Counted from the stretch's first letter, positions 30,701 through 40,766 are shown. The stretch: DNA of 64,000 bases from Undaria pinnatifida (GCA_012845835.1 JABAKD010000008.1:4199767-4263766); one strand, 5' to 3'. Numbers and translations are program-made. The notes: generated from the letters alone by a model not told the origin.

Positions 30701-33700
30701 TCCTACAAAGTCCACAAAGCATACGGTGGTGGCGTGGGCTGAGATTTCTCGACAAATTTGCAACACGCGATATTTTTCCAACTTTTTTTTCACTTGGTTT
30801 TGATATACCCCTCTTATCTGTGTTTTAAAAATGGATGGGGAGCTGTCGATACTATATTATAAAAAATGAAAAAACACTCCAGCTGTGAGATCGAAGATTT
30901 CGTCGAAACTCATCTTTGCAAGCTGTGTGTGATACTCCGATCTCGCGCGTATTACGAGTTGTGTGTCCTCATTAAGATATATATAGGTCGGCGACTCCCC
31001 TTACAACTACAGTGTAGCTATCAGGGTCAACAGGGTGATGTTAGTCAGTCTGTGCGCGGAAACTATAAAACCCGTTTTTGAGGGGGACAAAATCTGACAG
31101 CTGTGGAGGGAAATATATCCTTTTATCCAGTGAATCGTGTAAGTCGAATGACCGGTGAGGGGGGGGCGGAGTTTTGAAGGACGTGGGGGCCTGGTTTTGA
31201 TCAAAAGCGAGCGGGGTTGGAGGGGGGGGGGGGGGCGGACGGGCGGGCAATTTGTGCGTGTAAGCTATAAATCATTATACGTTTTAGCATGCCCTTGCCC
31301 GGACCCGTCTGATGTGTTCGGGAACAAGTTTGAGTTTTCAATTTGACATACACACACCTAAGGTCTTGTTCGTTCCAGCACAGGAATTCTTGCTCGCCTC
31401 GAAGCTCCGCTGGATGTTCCCTTTCGCTTGTTTGTGCTTTCCAGCGTTTACAGCTCCAGCCACTCCGCGCAGCCTGTGTTTGCTCTTGTGGTGGGTGTTG
31501 GCATTGCTGCGGTCGCCCTTTTTGCAGGGAACCGTTGTCTTGTTTTTTGCGGCACGAGGGGTCCGCCATGCAGAAGTACTAATGTTTGTGGTCCTCCTTC
31601 GCTGACGGGACGACGTAGACTCCCAGCGAGTACATAGACGACCGCTAGGGGCAACCCTCCCTCCTGTAGCCGTCATGCACCTTCAAGTCATCGACGGCTT
31701 TGACGATGTCCGCGGGCAATACATACAGCTCTCCTTTCATGTCGTACACGAGCGCCGGTGTAATTGCAAGCACGGCTTTATAGCCACCCACCTCGATTAC
31801 CTCGGGCTGGCTCCCGGTAGCTGGTGGAGTAGACGACCTGCCGCTACCCCTGTCTAACGAAGGGGCGGAAGATGAACTACCGCCATCCCTGTCAGGCGAG
31901 GATCCTTGCGGATCCGCTGCGTCCATTATTTATTTTTTTCTCCTTTTTTTTTCGCACACTTTTACTTTCCAGCTTCTGGACAAGCCGTGGTCACAGGTGC
32001 CGTCCCTTCTCCCCCCCGGTTCTTCTTGCCTTTAATTTTTATCGCGCATAGATAGGGTTCAGCAATCCCACTGCTCGTCGATTTTTCATCGAGTGTTGCT
32101 AACTCACGCTCTCGCGCTTTCCGCAAGTCAATTTGTGCACAAGAAAAAGTCCCAACGAATTTATACAAGTATGCACTCGGCGGGGCTCGAACTCACGAAA
32201 CTGACCTATACCAGGCTCGAGGATAACCTGATACGCCACCGCGGGGCGACCGGCTTTATTCCCTCTCCGCGTGTGCACAGATGCAATTGACGGATGTGGG
32301 TGTTTGTTCGTTGGTTTTGTGTCTGGGCTGCGGGTGGTTGTGAACGAGTGGGTTTGTTCGTGTTTGTGGGGGGGGTTGGTTTTGTTTAATTTCGTGTTGG
32401 GGGAGGTGTGGCGTCAGCGTGACGGAAGAGACGTGACGTCAGAATGCATAACACGATACATGAGGTCAGAACGCGCTCGACCCTAATTTGCAAAATTTAC
32501 AATTTGTACCGGCCACTCCGGGTATTGTTACAAGCGTATACCCGTACCCGGGGTATTGTGCCACAGGCTTACAGAACTCACAGAACTTCCGGGTAAGGGT
32601 ACGGGTTTCTTACAGAACTTCCAGAAGTTCCGGGTACGGGTACGGAAGTCTTACAGAACTTCCAGAAGTTCCCGGTATTATGGCACCGGCGTACAGAACT
32701 CACAGAAGTTCCGAGCGGGTATAAAAATGCTGTACCCGTACCCCGGGTATTGTGGCAATGAGCGTACAGAACTTCCAGAAGTTCCAGGTACGGGTATGAA
32801 TGTCGTACAGAACTTCCAGAAGTTCCGGGTACGGGTATAAATGTCCCACAGAACTTACAGAAGTTCTTTGTAGGGTAATAACCGGGGTAAATACCCCGGG
32901 TATGGTTTGTGAGTACCCTACAGAACACGACAAAAACTGAAAAGTACGCATTTCCACTAACTGTCGTCCTGGACAAGCGTCCACAGTTTTATATTCTACC
33001 AGGTAGAGTAATTCTCGCTGGCAATTACACCACGCGTAGTACTTTGTGACATGGTTTCATCCATACTTCAGCTGTTCTGAACAACAGATCTGAATATGTT
33101 GTTCCATTCGTGTTTTGATTATCTACCGAGGTCTGAACATAGCGTATCACTTCTGATTGTTATTTTGAGTATCAAGTTCCTCTAGGCTTCTCATCAAAGG
33201 GGGCGTATTGTAATATATATGGACTCTGCAGTCCATTAGTATCTATTTGATTCGTAGTCACTACCTTGAGTACACCAAGTATCATATAGTCTAGATGCAG
33301 AGAAATACAATATGCGGGCAATCTCGGTTTGTTAGTTCCCGTCGGTATGTTGTTATTCTAGTTGTTACTAACTTCCCACCATAATAAGTATCGAGGCACG
33401 TTCCCGGGAATGTTGCGAGGAACTTTCCTTTAGCACGGTTTGTCGGTAGGTATTATACAACTACCCGTAGATTACATCTGCCTGTAACATGGGCATTGTG
33501 CCGTATTGACTAGGTGACGGTCACCCCCACCTTGATCACTCCCTACACCTCCTTTCCTCTTCTGACATCATCTCCTTACTTCTCCTTTGTTTCCATGTTT
33601 TGGTCACATTATAAGCGCCAATTTCAAACTGCCTTCTTCTTACTTCTTCACAGGTGATGATACTAACAGGTACTTTGGAGCCACATCTGCAACTCTACGC

Positions 33701-36700
33701 TCTGAGACAGAGGCTCGCGACGTGTCCTTGTTTCAGCGCTGACCCCGACACAACATTACACATGCACAATATACATATGATATATGAACAATTCTAACTT
33801 TTTTTCCCCCCGACTCGATCTCGCCGAGATATCAGTGTTAAGGTAGTAGTGGAGTATTATCCCGTTTGACCACTTGCGAAAGGTCAACCAATTGATTACC
33901 CGAACTAAGCCTTACAACACTCTTCCCCCCTGAAACGGGGGGATAGCAGGTCGGCCGAATACACGGCGGACCTGTCAATTATCCAAGCCGTTTCATTTCC
34001 TGGGGATACCAGGGAGAGTATTTTTCAAGTTCAACATGGGCAAAATCTGAAACGTTTGTTATTGTGGATGGTGGGGATCGAACCCACGATCGAAAAACCC
34101 ATGGTCTGTCGACAACGCCATTTGTTGGAAGTTAGTGGAGTATTAGTCCGTTTGACCACTTGTAAAAGGTTAACCAATAGCTTACCCAAACTAAGCCTTA
34201 TAGAAAACTCAAAAGCACCAACTTTTCCACACTAAATTCGTATAAAAATCATCGTTCCCGATCAAGGTGAAAATTAACGGAGACAATGCTGAAGACTCTA
34301 GAAGAACATATATATAAGTTTCATGGCTAAATTCGCCATCCATCAAGAGATATTACCAAAAAACTCAATTCTATATATAAGACAAGTGTTTTGGACAAAA
34401 AATGGAGAAAATGGCATTTCGGCGATGCCCCGCTCAATTTTCGGTGTTCGATCTGAAAATGTAACCTCGTCGTATTTGGACCGCACGTGCAAACAAACCG
34501 AGAGCCGGTCTTTTTTTTCTCTTCTTTTTAAAGACAAGTTCTGGTCGATTTTGCATTTTGTCAAATCGTTATTTGGGTCAAGTTTCTCCGACAAAGAAAA
34601 AAAAAAGCCGACTTTTTCAGTTTGTGGGTTGGTGCATGATCAACATCGTGTCCAAAAATCACACCTAATTTACGTAAAATTGAGCGGGGCATGGCCAATG
34701 TACGTCTCTGGCAGTTACATGGCTGGCCCAGCCCGTACTGGTTCGGAGTTTGCACGAAAGCAGAAGGGGTTATATTCTAATTCTGATTTAGGACCGTTCT
34801 TATCAAAGCGAACATTGTCCGAGATTTCCGTTCATTTATTTTTACTTGATTTCCAACTAAACGCCAGAAAAACGGAATTTGGAAATTTAAGCTTTCCACA
34901 TTTTTTGCACTCTATTGAAATGCGAAGAAAGGGAAAAGTAAGCGCCTCGATAGCAATAACCCTTGGATGTAAGACGCACCCTGCCTAACACAATGATTTG
35001 AACTTGGCCTGGTGTCGCGGACTGCAATGCATGGGATTGCTACCATCGTGCGCATATTGATTTGTAGCTAATGGCTGCGTCTACGACGGGACTTTCAAAC
35101 GAGGAATGCGTCACGGAATTGGCACCTGCACCTTCCCGGGAGGAGAGCGATACTCGGGCAGCTGGGAGAAAGGAAAAATGCACGGAGAGGGGACGCTTGA
35201 AATGAAAGGGAGAAAACTTACTGGTAAGTGTGTGGTGGTGATGGTGGTGGTGGTGGAAGGGGTGGGGGGGGGGGGGGGGTAGTGGTGGGGGTGGTGGTGG
35301 TGGTGATGACGATACTTAATATATATGATGATCATAATGATGTCGATGATCTAGACCATGATGATGGCGATGATCCAGATCATGATGACACTGATGTGAC
35401 GATGATTACGATCATGACGATCATGAGGACGATGGTGATGACGATAATCAACCAACTTGGGAACGAATGTGTTTTTTGGTAGCTGTCTATTCTTGTGTAT
35501 GATCTGTGGCATAAAACCACATCTATCATCTCTCATGGCCCAAACGTTGGTGGAAGCATGAGCCATAGTCTTCCCTTTTTTAGGACGGAATGTCTTGCGG
35601 AAGGCCCCAGGCAACGTACGTGACCCTGATAAGATCCTGACTACAGTAACTGGGTGCCGCTCTGCATCTTTCAAAGAGTCCGTTGTCGTCGTATTTCCCA
35701 ACCATCATACTTACGCCCATTCACAATGTTCAGCAGGGCCGAAAAACGATTTGTCGATCTCGGATGAACATGGAAACAAAAACTTACTGGGACGAAAGCT
35801 CAAACTTAAAGCGTGCGCGAACGTGTATACAGGCTTTAATACCAGAATACTCGAAGCATGACGTCATCGATATGTCTGAGTGGTACATGGCAGACACCCC
35901 TCTACGCCAACTACGTCGTTTGATGGCATTGTTATCTTTACAAGACAGCCGTGAAAGTACTCCCCTTACTACAAGTAGCATATTAAGTCTACAGAGGTGA
36001 TCACAGGTCAAACCTAGACCGCCACCTAACATACTCGCGTTACGCCCTCCGACAATGCCGCTGCTTGCTCTCCGTGCTAACTCAATTACTTGGAAACCTA
36101 ATGGCTTGGAAGGGAACTGGAACCAGGGTGTTCCTGACTTTGGACCCCCCACCGATGGCTACAAGCGTTTCGTGTTTCCAGACGGAAAAGGCGTTTACGA
36201 CGGAAACTGGCGGGGCTGCAAGCGACATGGTCAGGGCTCATTCACCTTTGCGAACGGTGACGTCTACGAAGGCGAGTCTGGAGACCGAGGGAATAGAGTT
36301 GTGTCAAAGTATTGCTGCAAGCAGATCATTACCATGCCACCCTTGGGGTTTGATCAGGAACATTTCTGTGGCCCATGGTTAGCGACCAATCTGCCGACGA
36401 GCGCAGTCTTACCAGTATACTGAGCAGAGCATGCAGTAGCACACGTATTGCCGTGCTGCGCGCGGGTGCTACAGTTCCCTACATTGTGATCCGGACACAC
36501 TATCTGTACCAGCAACCCGGCCTGCTCCGTGTAGACGATGCTAAATTCTTCCTCTCTGATGTCGCAATACGGTTGAAAGGTGTCCCATGTCAAGCATTAT
36601 TAGTATTCCCGGATTAGAACAACGGTGTTATTGTTGTATCTAATATATGGCCAAAGATATACGAAGGTCAACACGAGTGGGCTCGGCCGCGCCTCGAACT

Positions 36701-39700
36701 GAAAACTGATCCCTATCCGAATACGCCCTTCAAGAGGAACGCCATATGCCTGCTCCGCATTTCTAATCCTCGAAATTTTACTATCTATCAACCATCCAGA
36801 GCATTCCCGTAACATTCACGAGTTTCCACCGATAATACGATCTCACACCTCGCGATGATGGTTTTTGTACGAAGTTTGGATTCGATTAAAGCGGACGGGG
36901 TGTGGTTAAGGTACGGCCTTCAAAGGCCGGCAATTAGATGATTTAGATAGGTAATTGGCCGTTTTCGTATGATGGGATGGCGTTTTGTATTCGGGGTAGC
37001 CAGGAGATGTTGTATAGACTCGTGCCTCCCGTCCCAGTTGTCATCTTCGATCCTGGGTAATAATACAAGCTACTTCTCTCCCGCTTTGAGCTACGAAAGT
37101 GAGTAAGTAACACGCGGGGACACGCCCACTTGGTCGACCTGTAGGGACACTCTTGTGTCTCACCCCTAACCACTTCACAGTGTTATTGGTGGGGGAGCGA
37201 ATGCGAGCTTTTTTACTTTGACCGCGTCAAAAACATCAGGAGCTCCCCTTCCACTTTCCTGAAGCGGCCCTTCCAGTTTCCTGAAGCGGCCGTCGATCGT
37301 CAGTGCAGCCAAGTGTTGATCACACGACAGTTAACATCAAACATAACATCAATTTTCCAGCTGCGCGCGAGCAGTCCTAACGACAGCTACGAGTACGACA
37401 TTTTCGGTTCAAACCGTCCAGTCCTTGTTTTCAGGGCTTTTCACGGGCCAAGATTCGTTCCGCGGATCGGGTTAGAAACTTTCCAATTTCGCGGGGCGAG
37501 CCGGGTCGGGTCAGGAAGTATTCGAAATCTCACGGGTCGGGTCCGGTCCACCAGGCGTTTCATTGTACATACGTGCAAGGTTTTTAGAATTGCGCGTAAA
37601 CTCAGTACAGCCCCTGCCGACCTCGAGAGCAGACCGAGAGCCCCCCAAAGGTTTGGGTTGGGGTTAGGGTTAGGGTTGGGGTCGGGTCTGGGGTCTGGTT
37701 GGTCTGGGCAGCGTAACCGTCGTTTTGTGCGGGCCTGGACATAGGGATTCGCCATACATGAACCGCTGGTCTATTGAATTTAGGTGCAAATCTAAAAAAC
37801 CTTGCACGTACATGCAATTAAACGGGAGCCCGGTCTGGTCAGGAGGTTTCAACTCTCACGGGTAACCCCACCCGAGCCGCGACAAGTGGCCCGGTCCATA
37901 AAAAGCTCGGCTTTTTCTCCTCGACACGTTTTTATTGTTGTTCGTTCGTTGCGGCAGGCATGTGGTTCCAGGGGGAGATGACGGGCGAGGGCAAGTACAA
38001 ACACGCCACCGGAGAGACCTACACGGGACAGGTCAGAAACCAACCAACCAACCAACGTGTTAGGCAGAAAAAGTATCGCTCTGTTCTGCAGCATGAAACG
38101 GCCCTTGGTTGGAGGGCTCCGGAGGCAGGGGCTGAATGCAGGTTGCCATGTGTGCAAGTTTGCTTGACCTTTTTTTTTTCAGCACTCGGATACCCGTGGC
38201 GATTAGTTGGATCATGGTGGCGATTGGTTGGTTCGAGGCTACATGTAGGGGGGTCTCTTTTAGCGAAACCCTATTGTAGGCGTTCGTGCTTTTCGGTTTC
38301 AGAGTGCGCACCGCCACCATGGGATCGTATTTTTTGTTGCGCTGTGTTACATTAGAGGCGGCCCTTTTCGTCTGAAGAGGTTTCTGATCGACGGGGCTCC
38401 TTAACCCAAAACCGTCGGAAAATACGCCCCCTTAATTTTTGCTTGATTCTCGTTGTGTGCGTAGGCAGGCGATGGAATTTTTCACCCCGGGTGGCGCAGT
38501 TTTACTTTTCTCCAAGAATCAGCTTTTTTTGGAAGAGGTCTTAAGCTCCCGAAAGTGAGGGGTAGTATTAAGAAAAAAAAGTGGTGCATCTCTACCGTAG
38601 CACCTGTCATATATATAGTTCGTTTTTGAGTGAGTTATAAAGCTGATCGCGCGGGTGGGCTCTGGTTGGTAGCGAAAATGGAGGCTTAATATACTATGAT
38701 GCCTTAGCCTTGGTCGTTGGTAATTCGATAGCACCCCCTTCTCTCCACCGGAACGCGAGCGCTCAAGCGATGCCTCGATTGTGCCCATGGTCTTATTACC
38801 AAGGGCTTTGTATCCCAAAGCGTGGGGCACAGGGGCTGAAATGGCTGAAACAAGGGGGCCGCAAGAAGAGAACGTTCAACCAGAGGAGACAATTTTCGTA
38901 AAAGTAAAACACATTATACTTTTCTGTATATTTTTCCATCCGGCAACGTGCAGCACGAAGTTCTACGTCGATCACTCACAAGACTGATTCTACGATAGCC
39001 CCCCCCCCAAACCGGCGGTTTTCTTCAAACGAACGTTTCATGGCTGCTAGACACGAGGAACGATGCTATGAAAAAAGCATCCTCAAATATTTTCATGTTT
39101 GCAAAGGTCTATCGAACGATGACGTCGGGGCGGCGAAGGGCACCGTCTTTCAGGAGATACGGCCGGGAGCTGGTTTCAAAAACCGGCGATTTCGTTAAAG
39201 AAAAGTTGGGAGGGCTACCGCAGTAAGACTCACAACAGTATAAGTTGTCAAGCTGTGTGCCCCGACTTGCCTATCGTCCCGCCGTCTCGATCCCACGGGC
39301 CTTCTCAAATATACACCGTGGCAAACAACATGTACCGCGTCACAAAATTTTAAGCTCTCGAGAAAAAGGGCAGATGCACGGAAAGGGGAACCCACGTCTG
39401 GCCTGGCTCCCAGCAGCGCTACGCCGGGCACCGGGTAGACGTGAAAGAGCACGGTGATCAAAGAATAGGGCATTCGACCGAGACACAGTCTTCGTTAACA
39501 CATGTTCACCCTATTTTGTCCTTGCTTATCGTCCCGCTCTCTCAATATCACGGACCTCCTCACATGGAAAAAAAAAAAAGTTCAAAGAAGGTCAGATGCA
39601 CGGAGAGGGAACCTACGTCTGGCCCGACTCCCAGCAGTGCTACGCCGGGCAATGGGTAGACGGAAAACGGCATGGTGACGGCCGGCACCATTTCAGCTCG

Positions 39701-40766
39701 ACCTCGGCGGATCCGGCGGTGGGAAACTTTTACGAGGGAGGGTGGAAAAAGGGCGTGATGCACGGAAAGGCGCGCTACGTGGACACGGGGGGACAAGAAC
39801 ACGAGGGGGTGTGGGTGGAAGGGGTTTGTCCGGAAGTGGACTTTTCGCACGTGCCGGAGAGCGGGAGCTTTCGGTACCGATTTTCGGTGAGGACTGAGGG
39901 GAGTGCCGGCTACGACGTATATTATGTAGGATTTGTTGGTCGTATCAGACTACAAGTAGACTAGTGGGCTGGTATAACCAACAGGGTCACGGATGGAAAC
40001 CCCAAGCATCTACTTTGTGTTTGTTATGTCAACTTAATTAGATATTGCTATAAAAATCTGCAGAATATATTTACCGGAAGCTTGCATCTTCCTAAGATCT
40101 ATAACAACGCGGGGCGGTACCAGCAGGAGCTATCCCACCACTTTGGCGTGCATCGCACACCTAGATGTGGCACTCTTCGGGACTGATCTGCCAGCATCGT
40201 CCGTGGCGAAGGGAGAACCCCCGGAGAACAATGCTAGCCTGCGAGGATCATCAAACCCGAAATAGTACACTTGCTTGGTCATGTAGCACTAATCACTGCG
40301 ATAGCCTACTTAGTCACGTGGCTATGACTACGTAGGTTAGTGGGCAGAACGATGCATTCAACAGGGACGCTTTGCAAGCCTTCAAATATTGGCTATTCTG
40401 ATGTCTGAATTAACCGCATGTCTCTGTTTTTCTCCCCGCCATCTGCTCGCATATCAATAGGGTGGCACATACGAAGGAGAGTGGTGCAACCGAGCGCCTC
40501 ACGGCCAAGGGCGCATGGTTTACAGCGACGGCAGCGTCTACATCGGGGGGTGGGAGAACTTCATGTTCCATGGGCACGGAAAATTGGTACAAGAAGGAGG
40601 CGTTGTGTTCGAGGGGGAGTGGCGGGAAGGGCGCATGCATGGCGCCGGCCGCGCGGAGGCGCAGGGGGTGGCAAGCGCGAGCGATGCGGCTGTTGAGGGT
40701 TCTGAAGAGCGAGTGGGGGAGGGCAATGATCTACGGGATACGATCGAGGGGGAGGGGGGAGGGTAG
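24658..40766 (+). CDS. MORN-repeat protein, six exons
   Basis: Exons are 24658-24766, 35068-35223, 36113-36256, 37958-38031, 39581-39886 and 40461-40766. Joined they make 1095 bases, 364 residues, ending in TAG. MORN motifs (about 23 residues, Y-x-G-x-W-x-x-G-x-x-x-G-x-G) run through most of the protein: DGTMYEGGWERGVFHGHG, CVYDGTFKRGMRHGIG, RYSGSWEKGKMHGEG, VYDGNWRGCKRHGQG, ETYTGQFKEGQMHGEG, CYAGQWVDGKRHGDG, FYEGGWKKGVMHG, TYEGEWCNRAPHGQG, VYIGGWENFMFHGHG and VFEGEWREGRMHG. The last 40 or so residues are Glu/Gly-rich. MORN proteins usually bind membrane lipids or act as scaffolds, often in cilia or at the cell cortex; no catalytic domain is visible here. Exon junctions fall inside motifs and reconstitute them, which supports the model. 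Intron 1 is 10.3 kb and repeat-filled. Confidence 0.88.
25484..25605 (+). repeat. Inverted repeat, left arm (partner 33535-33662)
   Basis: About 120 bases match the reverse complement of 33535-33662: TGTGAAGAAG, GGCGCTTAT, CCAAAACATAGAAAC (ATGGAAAC in the partner), AGGAGAAGTAAGGAGATG and AGAGGAAAGGAGGTGTAGGG. The arms are about 8 kb apart, both inside MORN intron 1. Confidence 0.8.
25800..26430 (+). repeat. Satellite array 1 with dyad core
   Basis: About a dozen units of 45-60 bases are built on ACAGAACTTCCAGAAGTTCC plus GGGTACGGGTATG, with a longer variant containing a CCCGGGTATTGTGGC block. GAACTTCCAGAAGTTC is a near-perfect palindrome. The 'TELPEVPG' type open frames are a by-product of unit length. 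A sister array lies at 32480-32930. Confidence 0.9.
26431..27136. other. MORN intron 1 stretch, nothing recognised
   Basis: AT-rich from 26860 to 27060 with repeated AATTACA/ATCTAA words. No gene found. Confidence 0.4.
27137..27670 (-). other. Unidentified 177-codon open frame
   Basis: The N-terminal 40 codons come from the GC-rich module described at 27551. The remainder, for example PTCHAMMRYVSIGRPSVLPP and KRPSLSDIQELAGKGRLHTT, looks like unique protein sequence but matches nothing I know. A second overlapping minus-strand frame is equally long, so coding is uncertain. It may be a transposon protein fragment. Confidence 0.25.
27551..28060. repeat. GC-rich module in three nearly identical copies, one inverted
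   Basis: A segment of about 125-140 bases (CGAGTCGACAAGAGCAGGGG to CGGGCCCGAATCCATAAT) occurs forward at 27551-27693, inverted at about 27812-27934 and forward again at 27935-28060. A further inverted 40-base piece lies at 27770-27812. Copies 2 and 3 abut head to head. Divergence is very low and GC content far above the surroundings. A family A copy begins just after, at 28078. Confidence 0.9.
28078..28480 (-). repeat. Family A tRNA-like repeat, copy 2
   Basis: Complete unit with B box at 28304-28321 (minus strand). The 75-base block (GTCCGTTTGACCACTCGCAA, CCCAAACTGAGCC) is present at both ends. The right end merges with a family I copy through GTCCTGCCGACGACGCCA. Confidence 0.8.
28481..28745 (-). 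repeat. Family I repeat, copy 1
   Basis: Matches the reverse complement of 46613-46883: GGGGGACACAGAGTGCCCC, GACCTGCTCAATTGGCAGAC, GAGGCACGCGCCTCCGATCT and TCATTTGGATGGGTTTCGTA. The GGAGGCGCGTGCCTCC core is an exact palindrome here. Confidence 0.8.
28746..29967. other. MORN intron 1 stretch, nothing recognised
   Basis: No gene or repeat family recognised. A plus-strand frame at 29673-29867 and a minus-strand frame at 29230-29472 are short and without domains. Confidence 0.4.
29968..30198 (-). repeat. Family B repeat, copy 4 (left arm of an inverted pair)
   Basis: Truncated distal end (begins at TTTGTCCCCCTCAGAAACAGG) but complete at the proximal TATAATATA end. It faces copy 5 across 657 bases. 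Confidence 0.85.
30199..30855 (+). other. Segment enclosed by inverted family B copies
   Basis: Contains two overlapping plus-strand open frames: 30287-30595 with ERRCLMRREESGGKCVVLDV and ITILAAMSSRTLKKK, and 30382-30828 rich in Arg. The first looks more like protein, but I do not recognise it. It may be cargo or a decayed transposase between terminal inverted repeats. Confidence 0.3.
30856..31260 (+). repeat. Family B repeat, copy 5 (right arm of the inverted pair)
   Basis: Complete proximal part plus the distal CCGGTGAGGGGGGGGCGGAG and G-run tail. The first 235 bases are nearly the reverse complement of 29968-30198. Confidence 0.85.
31645..31926 (-). other. Hypothetical 93-codon ORF
   Basis: ATG at 31926. 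The N-terminus is Ser/Gly/Asp-rich and likely disordered (residues 1-40). A more structured half follows (VGGYKAVLAITPALVYDMKG and ELYVLPADIVKAVDDLKV). In the next frame downstream (31676-31338) a Lys/His-rich stretch continues, so this may be the first part of a frameshifted or spliced transposon protein. A family C SINE lies immediately upstream at 31940. No family recognised. Confidence 0.35.
31940..32253 (-). repeat. Family C tRNA-derived SINE, copy 2
   Basis: Full-length copy about 90% identical by eye to 9437-9740, with both Pol III box-like motifs. Confidence 0.85.
32480..32930 (+). repeat. Satellite array 2 with dyad core
   Basis: Same unit and same orientation as array 1 (25800-26430), including the long variant and the terminal TTCTTTGTAGGGTA/GATACCCCGGGTATGGTTT-type ending. 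The two arrays share higher-order unit order, indicating duplication of a block rather than independent growth. Confidence 0.9.
32931..33534. other. MORN intron 1 stretch, nothing recognised
   Basis: No gene or family recognised. A TACCAGGTAG word occurs at 32998. Confidence 0.4.
33535..33662 (-). repeat. Inverted repeat, right arm (partner 25484-25605)
   Basis: Reverse-complement match to the left arm over about 120 bases with scattered substitutions and small indels. Confidence 0.8.
33845..34205 (-). repeat. Family A tRNA-like repeat, copy 3
   Basis: Complete unit with flanking 75-base direct repeats (33845-33910 and 34135-34205) and a B box near 34075-34091 on the minus strand. Confidence 0.8.
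34323..34988 (+). other. 221-codon open frame over an inverted-repeat segment
   Basis: The longest uninterrupted plus-strand frame here, but it spans a degenerate foldback. GCCCCGCTCAATTTT at 34427 is the inverse of AAAATTGAGCGGGGC near 34676, and the flanking arms also pair loosely. Codon use is unremarkable and no domain is seen. I regard it as more likely a chance frame in a foldback element than a gene. Confidence 0.3.
35068..35223 (+). CDS. MORN gene exon 2
   Basis: Acceptor TTTGTAG, donor GTAAGT. Encodes two MORN motifs and ends at GRKLTG, completed by NWNQG of exon 3. Confidence 0.9.
35228..35460. repeat. GGT/GAT-rich microsatellite tract
   Basis: GGTGGT and G-runs pass into ATGATG/GATCATGATGA words. 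It starts four bases after the exon 2 donor. Confidence 0.8.
36113..36256 (+). CDS. MORN gene exon 3
   Basis: Acceptor CTTGGAAG before GGAACTGG. A donor at AACG|GTGACG keeps phase 1 and joins to exon 4 in frame. The reading frame continues past this donor through DVYEGE, itself MORN-like, to a weak GTCTGG at 36276, so the 3' boundary is less certain than the others. Confidence 0.7.
36893..37192 (+). repeat. Family I repeat, copy 2 (diverged)
   Basis: Shares overall order with 46613-46883: GGCCTTCAAAGGCCGGCAAT, GTATGATGGG, TCGGGGTAG, ACGAAAGTGAGTA and the final CACTCTTGTGTCTCACCCC. It lies in MORN intron 3. Confidence 0.6.
37437..37560 (+). repeat. Family K repeat, copy 2 (third piece at 37832-37910)
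   Basis: Shares TTTTCACGGG, GGGTCGGGTCAGGAAGTATT and TCTCACGGGTCGGG with 10300-10460. Confidence 0.6.
37648..37690 (+). repeat. Short interstitial telomere-like tract
   Basis: GGGTT(A/G)GGGTTAGGGTTAGG and related units for about 40 bases. Similar CCCTAA-type words lie at 48163-48190 and 58855-58945. Confidence 0.75.
37958..38031 (+). CDS. MORN gene exon 4
   Basis: Acceptor TGCGGCAG, donor GTCAGA, entered in phase 1 and left in phase 0. Encodes MWFQGEMTGEGKYKHATGET and YTGQ. Confidence 0.85.
38355..38560 (+). repeat. Family Q repeat, copy 1
   Basis: Shares GACGGGGCTCCTTAACCC, TGATTCTCGT, a CAGGCGATGGAATTTTTC-type block and GCAGTTTTA with copies at 40925 and 61575. Confidence 0.7.
38985..39233. 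mobile_element. Family V MITE-like element, copy 1
   Basis: Terminal inverted repeats of about 40 bases begin CTACGATAGCCCCCC on the left and end GGGAGGGCTACCGCAGTA on the right, each followed inward by a CCGGCGRTTT block. The internal sequence (TGCTAGACACGAGGAACG, GGTCTATCGAACGATGACGT) is shared, inverted, with 61635-61890. No coding capacity. Confidence 0.75.
39365..39455 (+). pseudogene. Decayed tandem duplicate of MORN exon 5 start
   Basis: About 90 bases match 39593-39681 (GGGCAGATGCACGGAAAGGG, CTCCCAGCAGCGCTACGCCG, GGGTAGACG). A single-base insertion after the HGKG codons shifts the frame, and the frame then ends in TGA. It lies 130 bases upstream of the true exon. Confidence 0.85.
39581..39886 (+). 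CDS. MORN gene exon 5
   Basis: 102 codons, phase 0 at both ends. The acceptor is an A-run ending in AAAG; the donor is GTGAGG. Three MORN motifs and the loop ADPAVGNFYEGGW are encoded. Confidence 0.88.
39887..40460. other. MORN intron 5, nothing recognised
   Basis: No repeat family recognised. Confidence 0.5.
40461..40766 (+). CDS. MORN gene exon 6 (last)
   Basis: Acceptor ATATCAATAG. Three MORN motifs, then an acidic Gly-rich tail ending GEGGG and TAG at 40764-40766. Confidence 0.88.
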   Translation, partial: GGTYEGEWCNRAPHGQGRMVYSDGSVYIGGWENFMFHGHGKLVQEGGVVFEGEWREGRMHGAGRAEAQGVASASDAAVEGSEERVGEGNDLRDTIEGEGGG

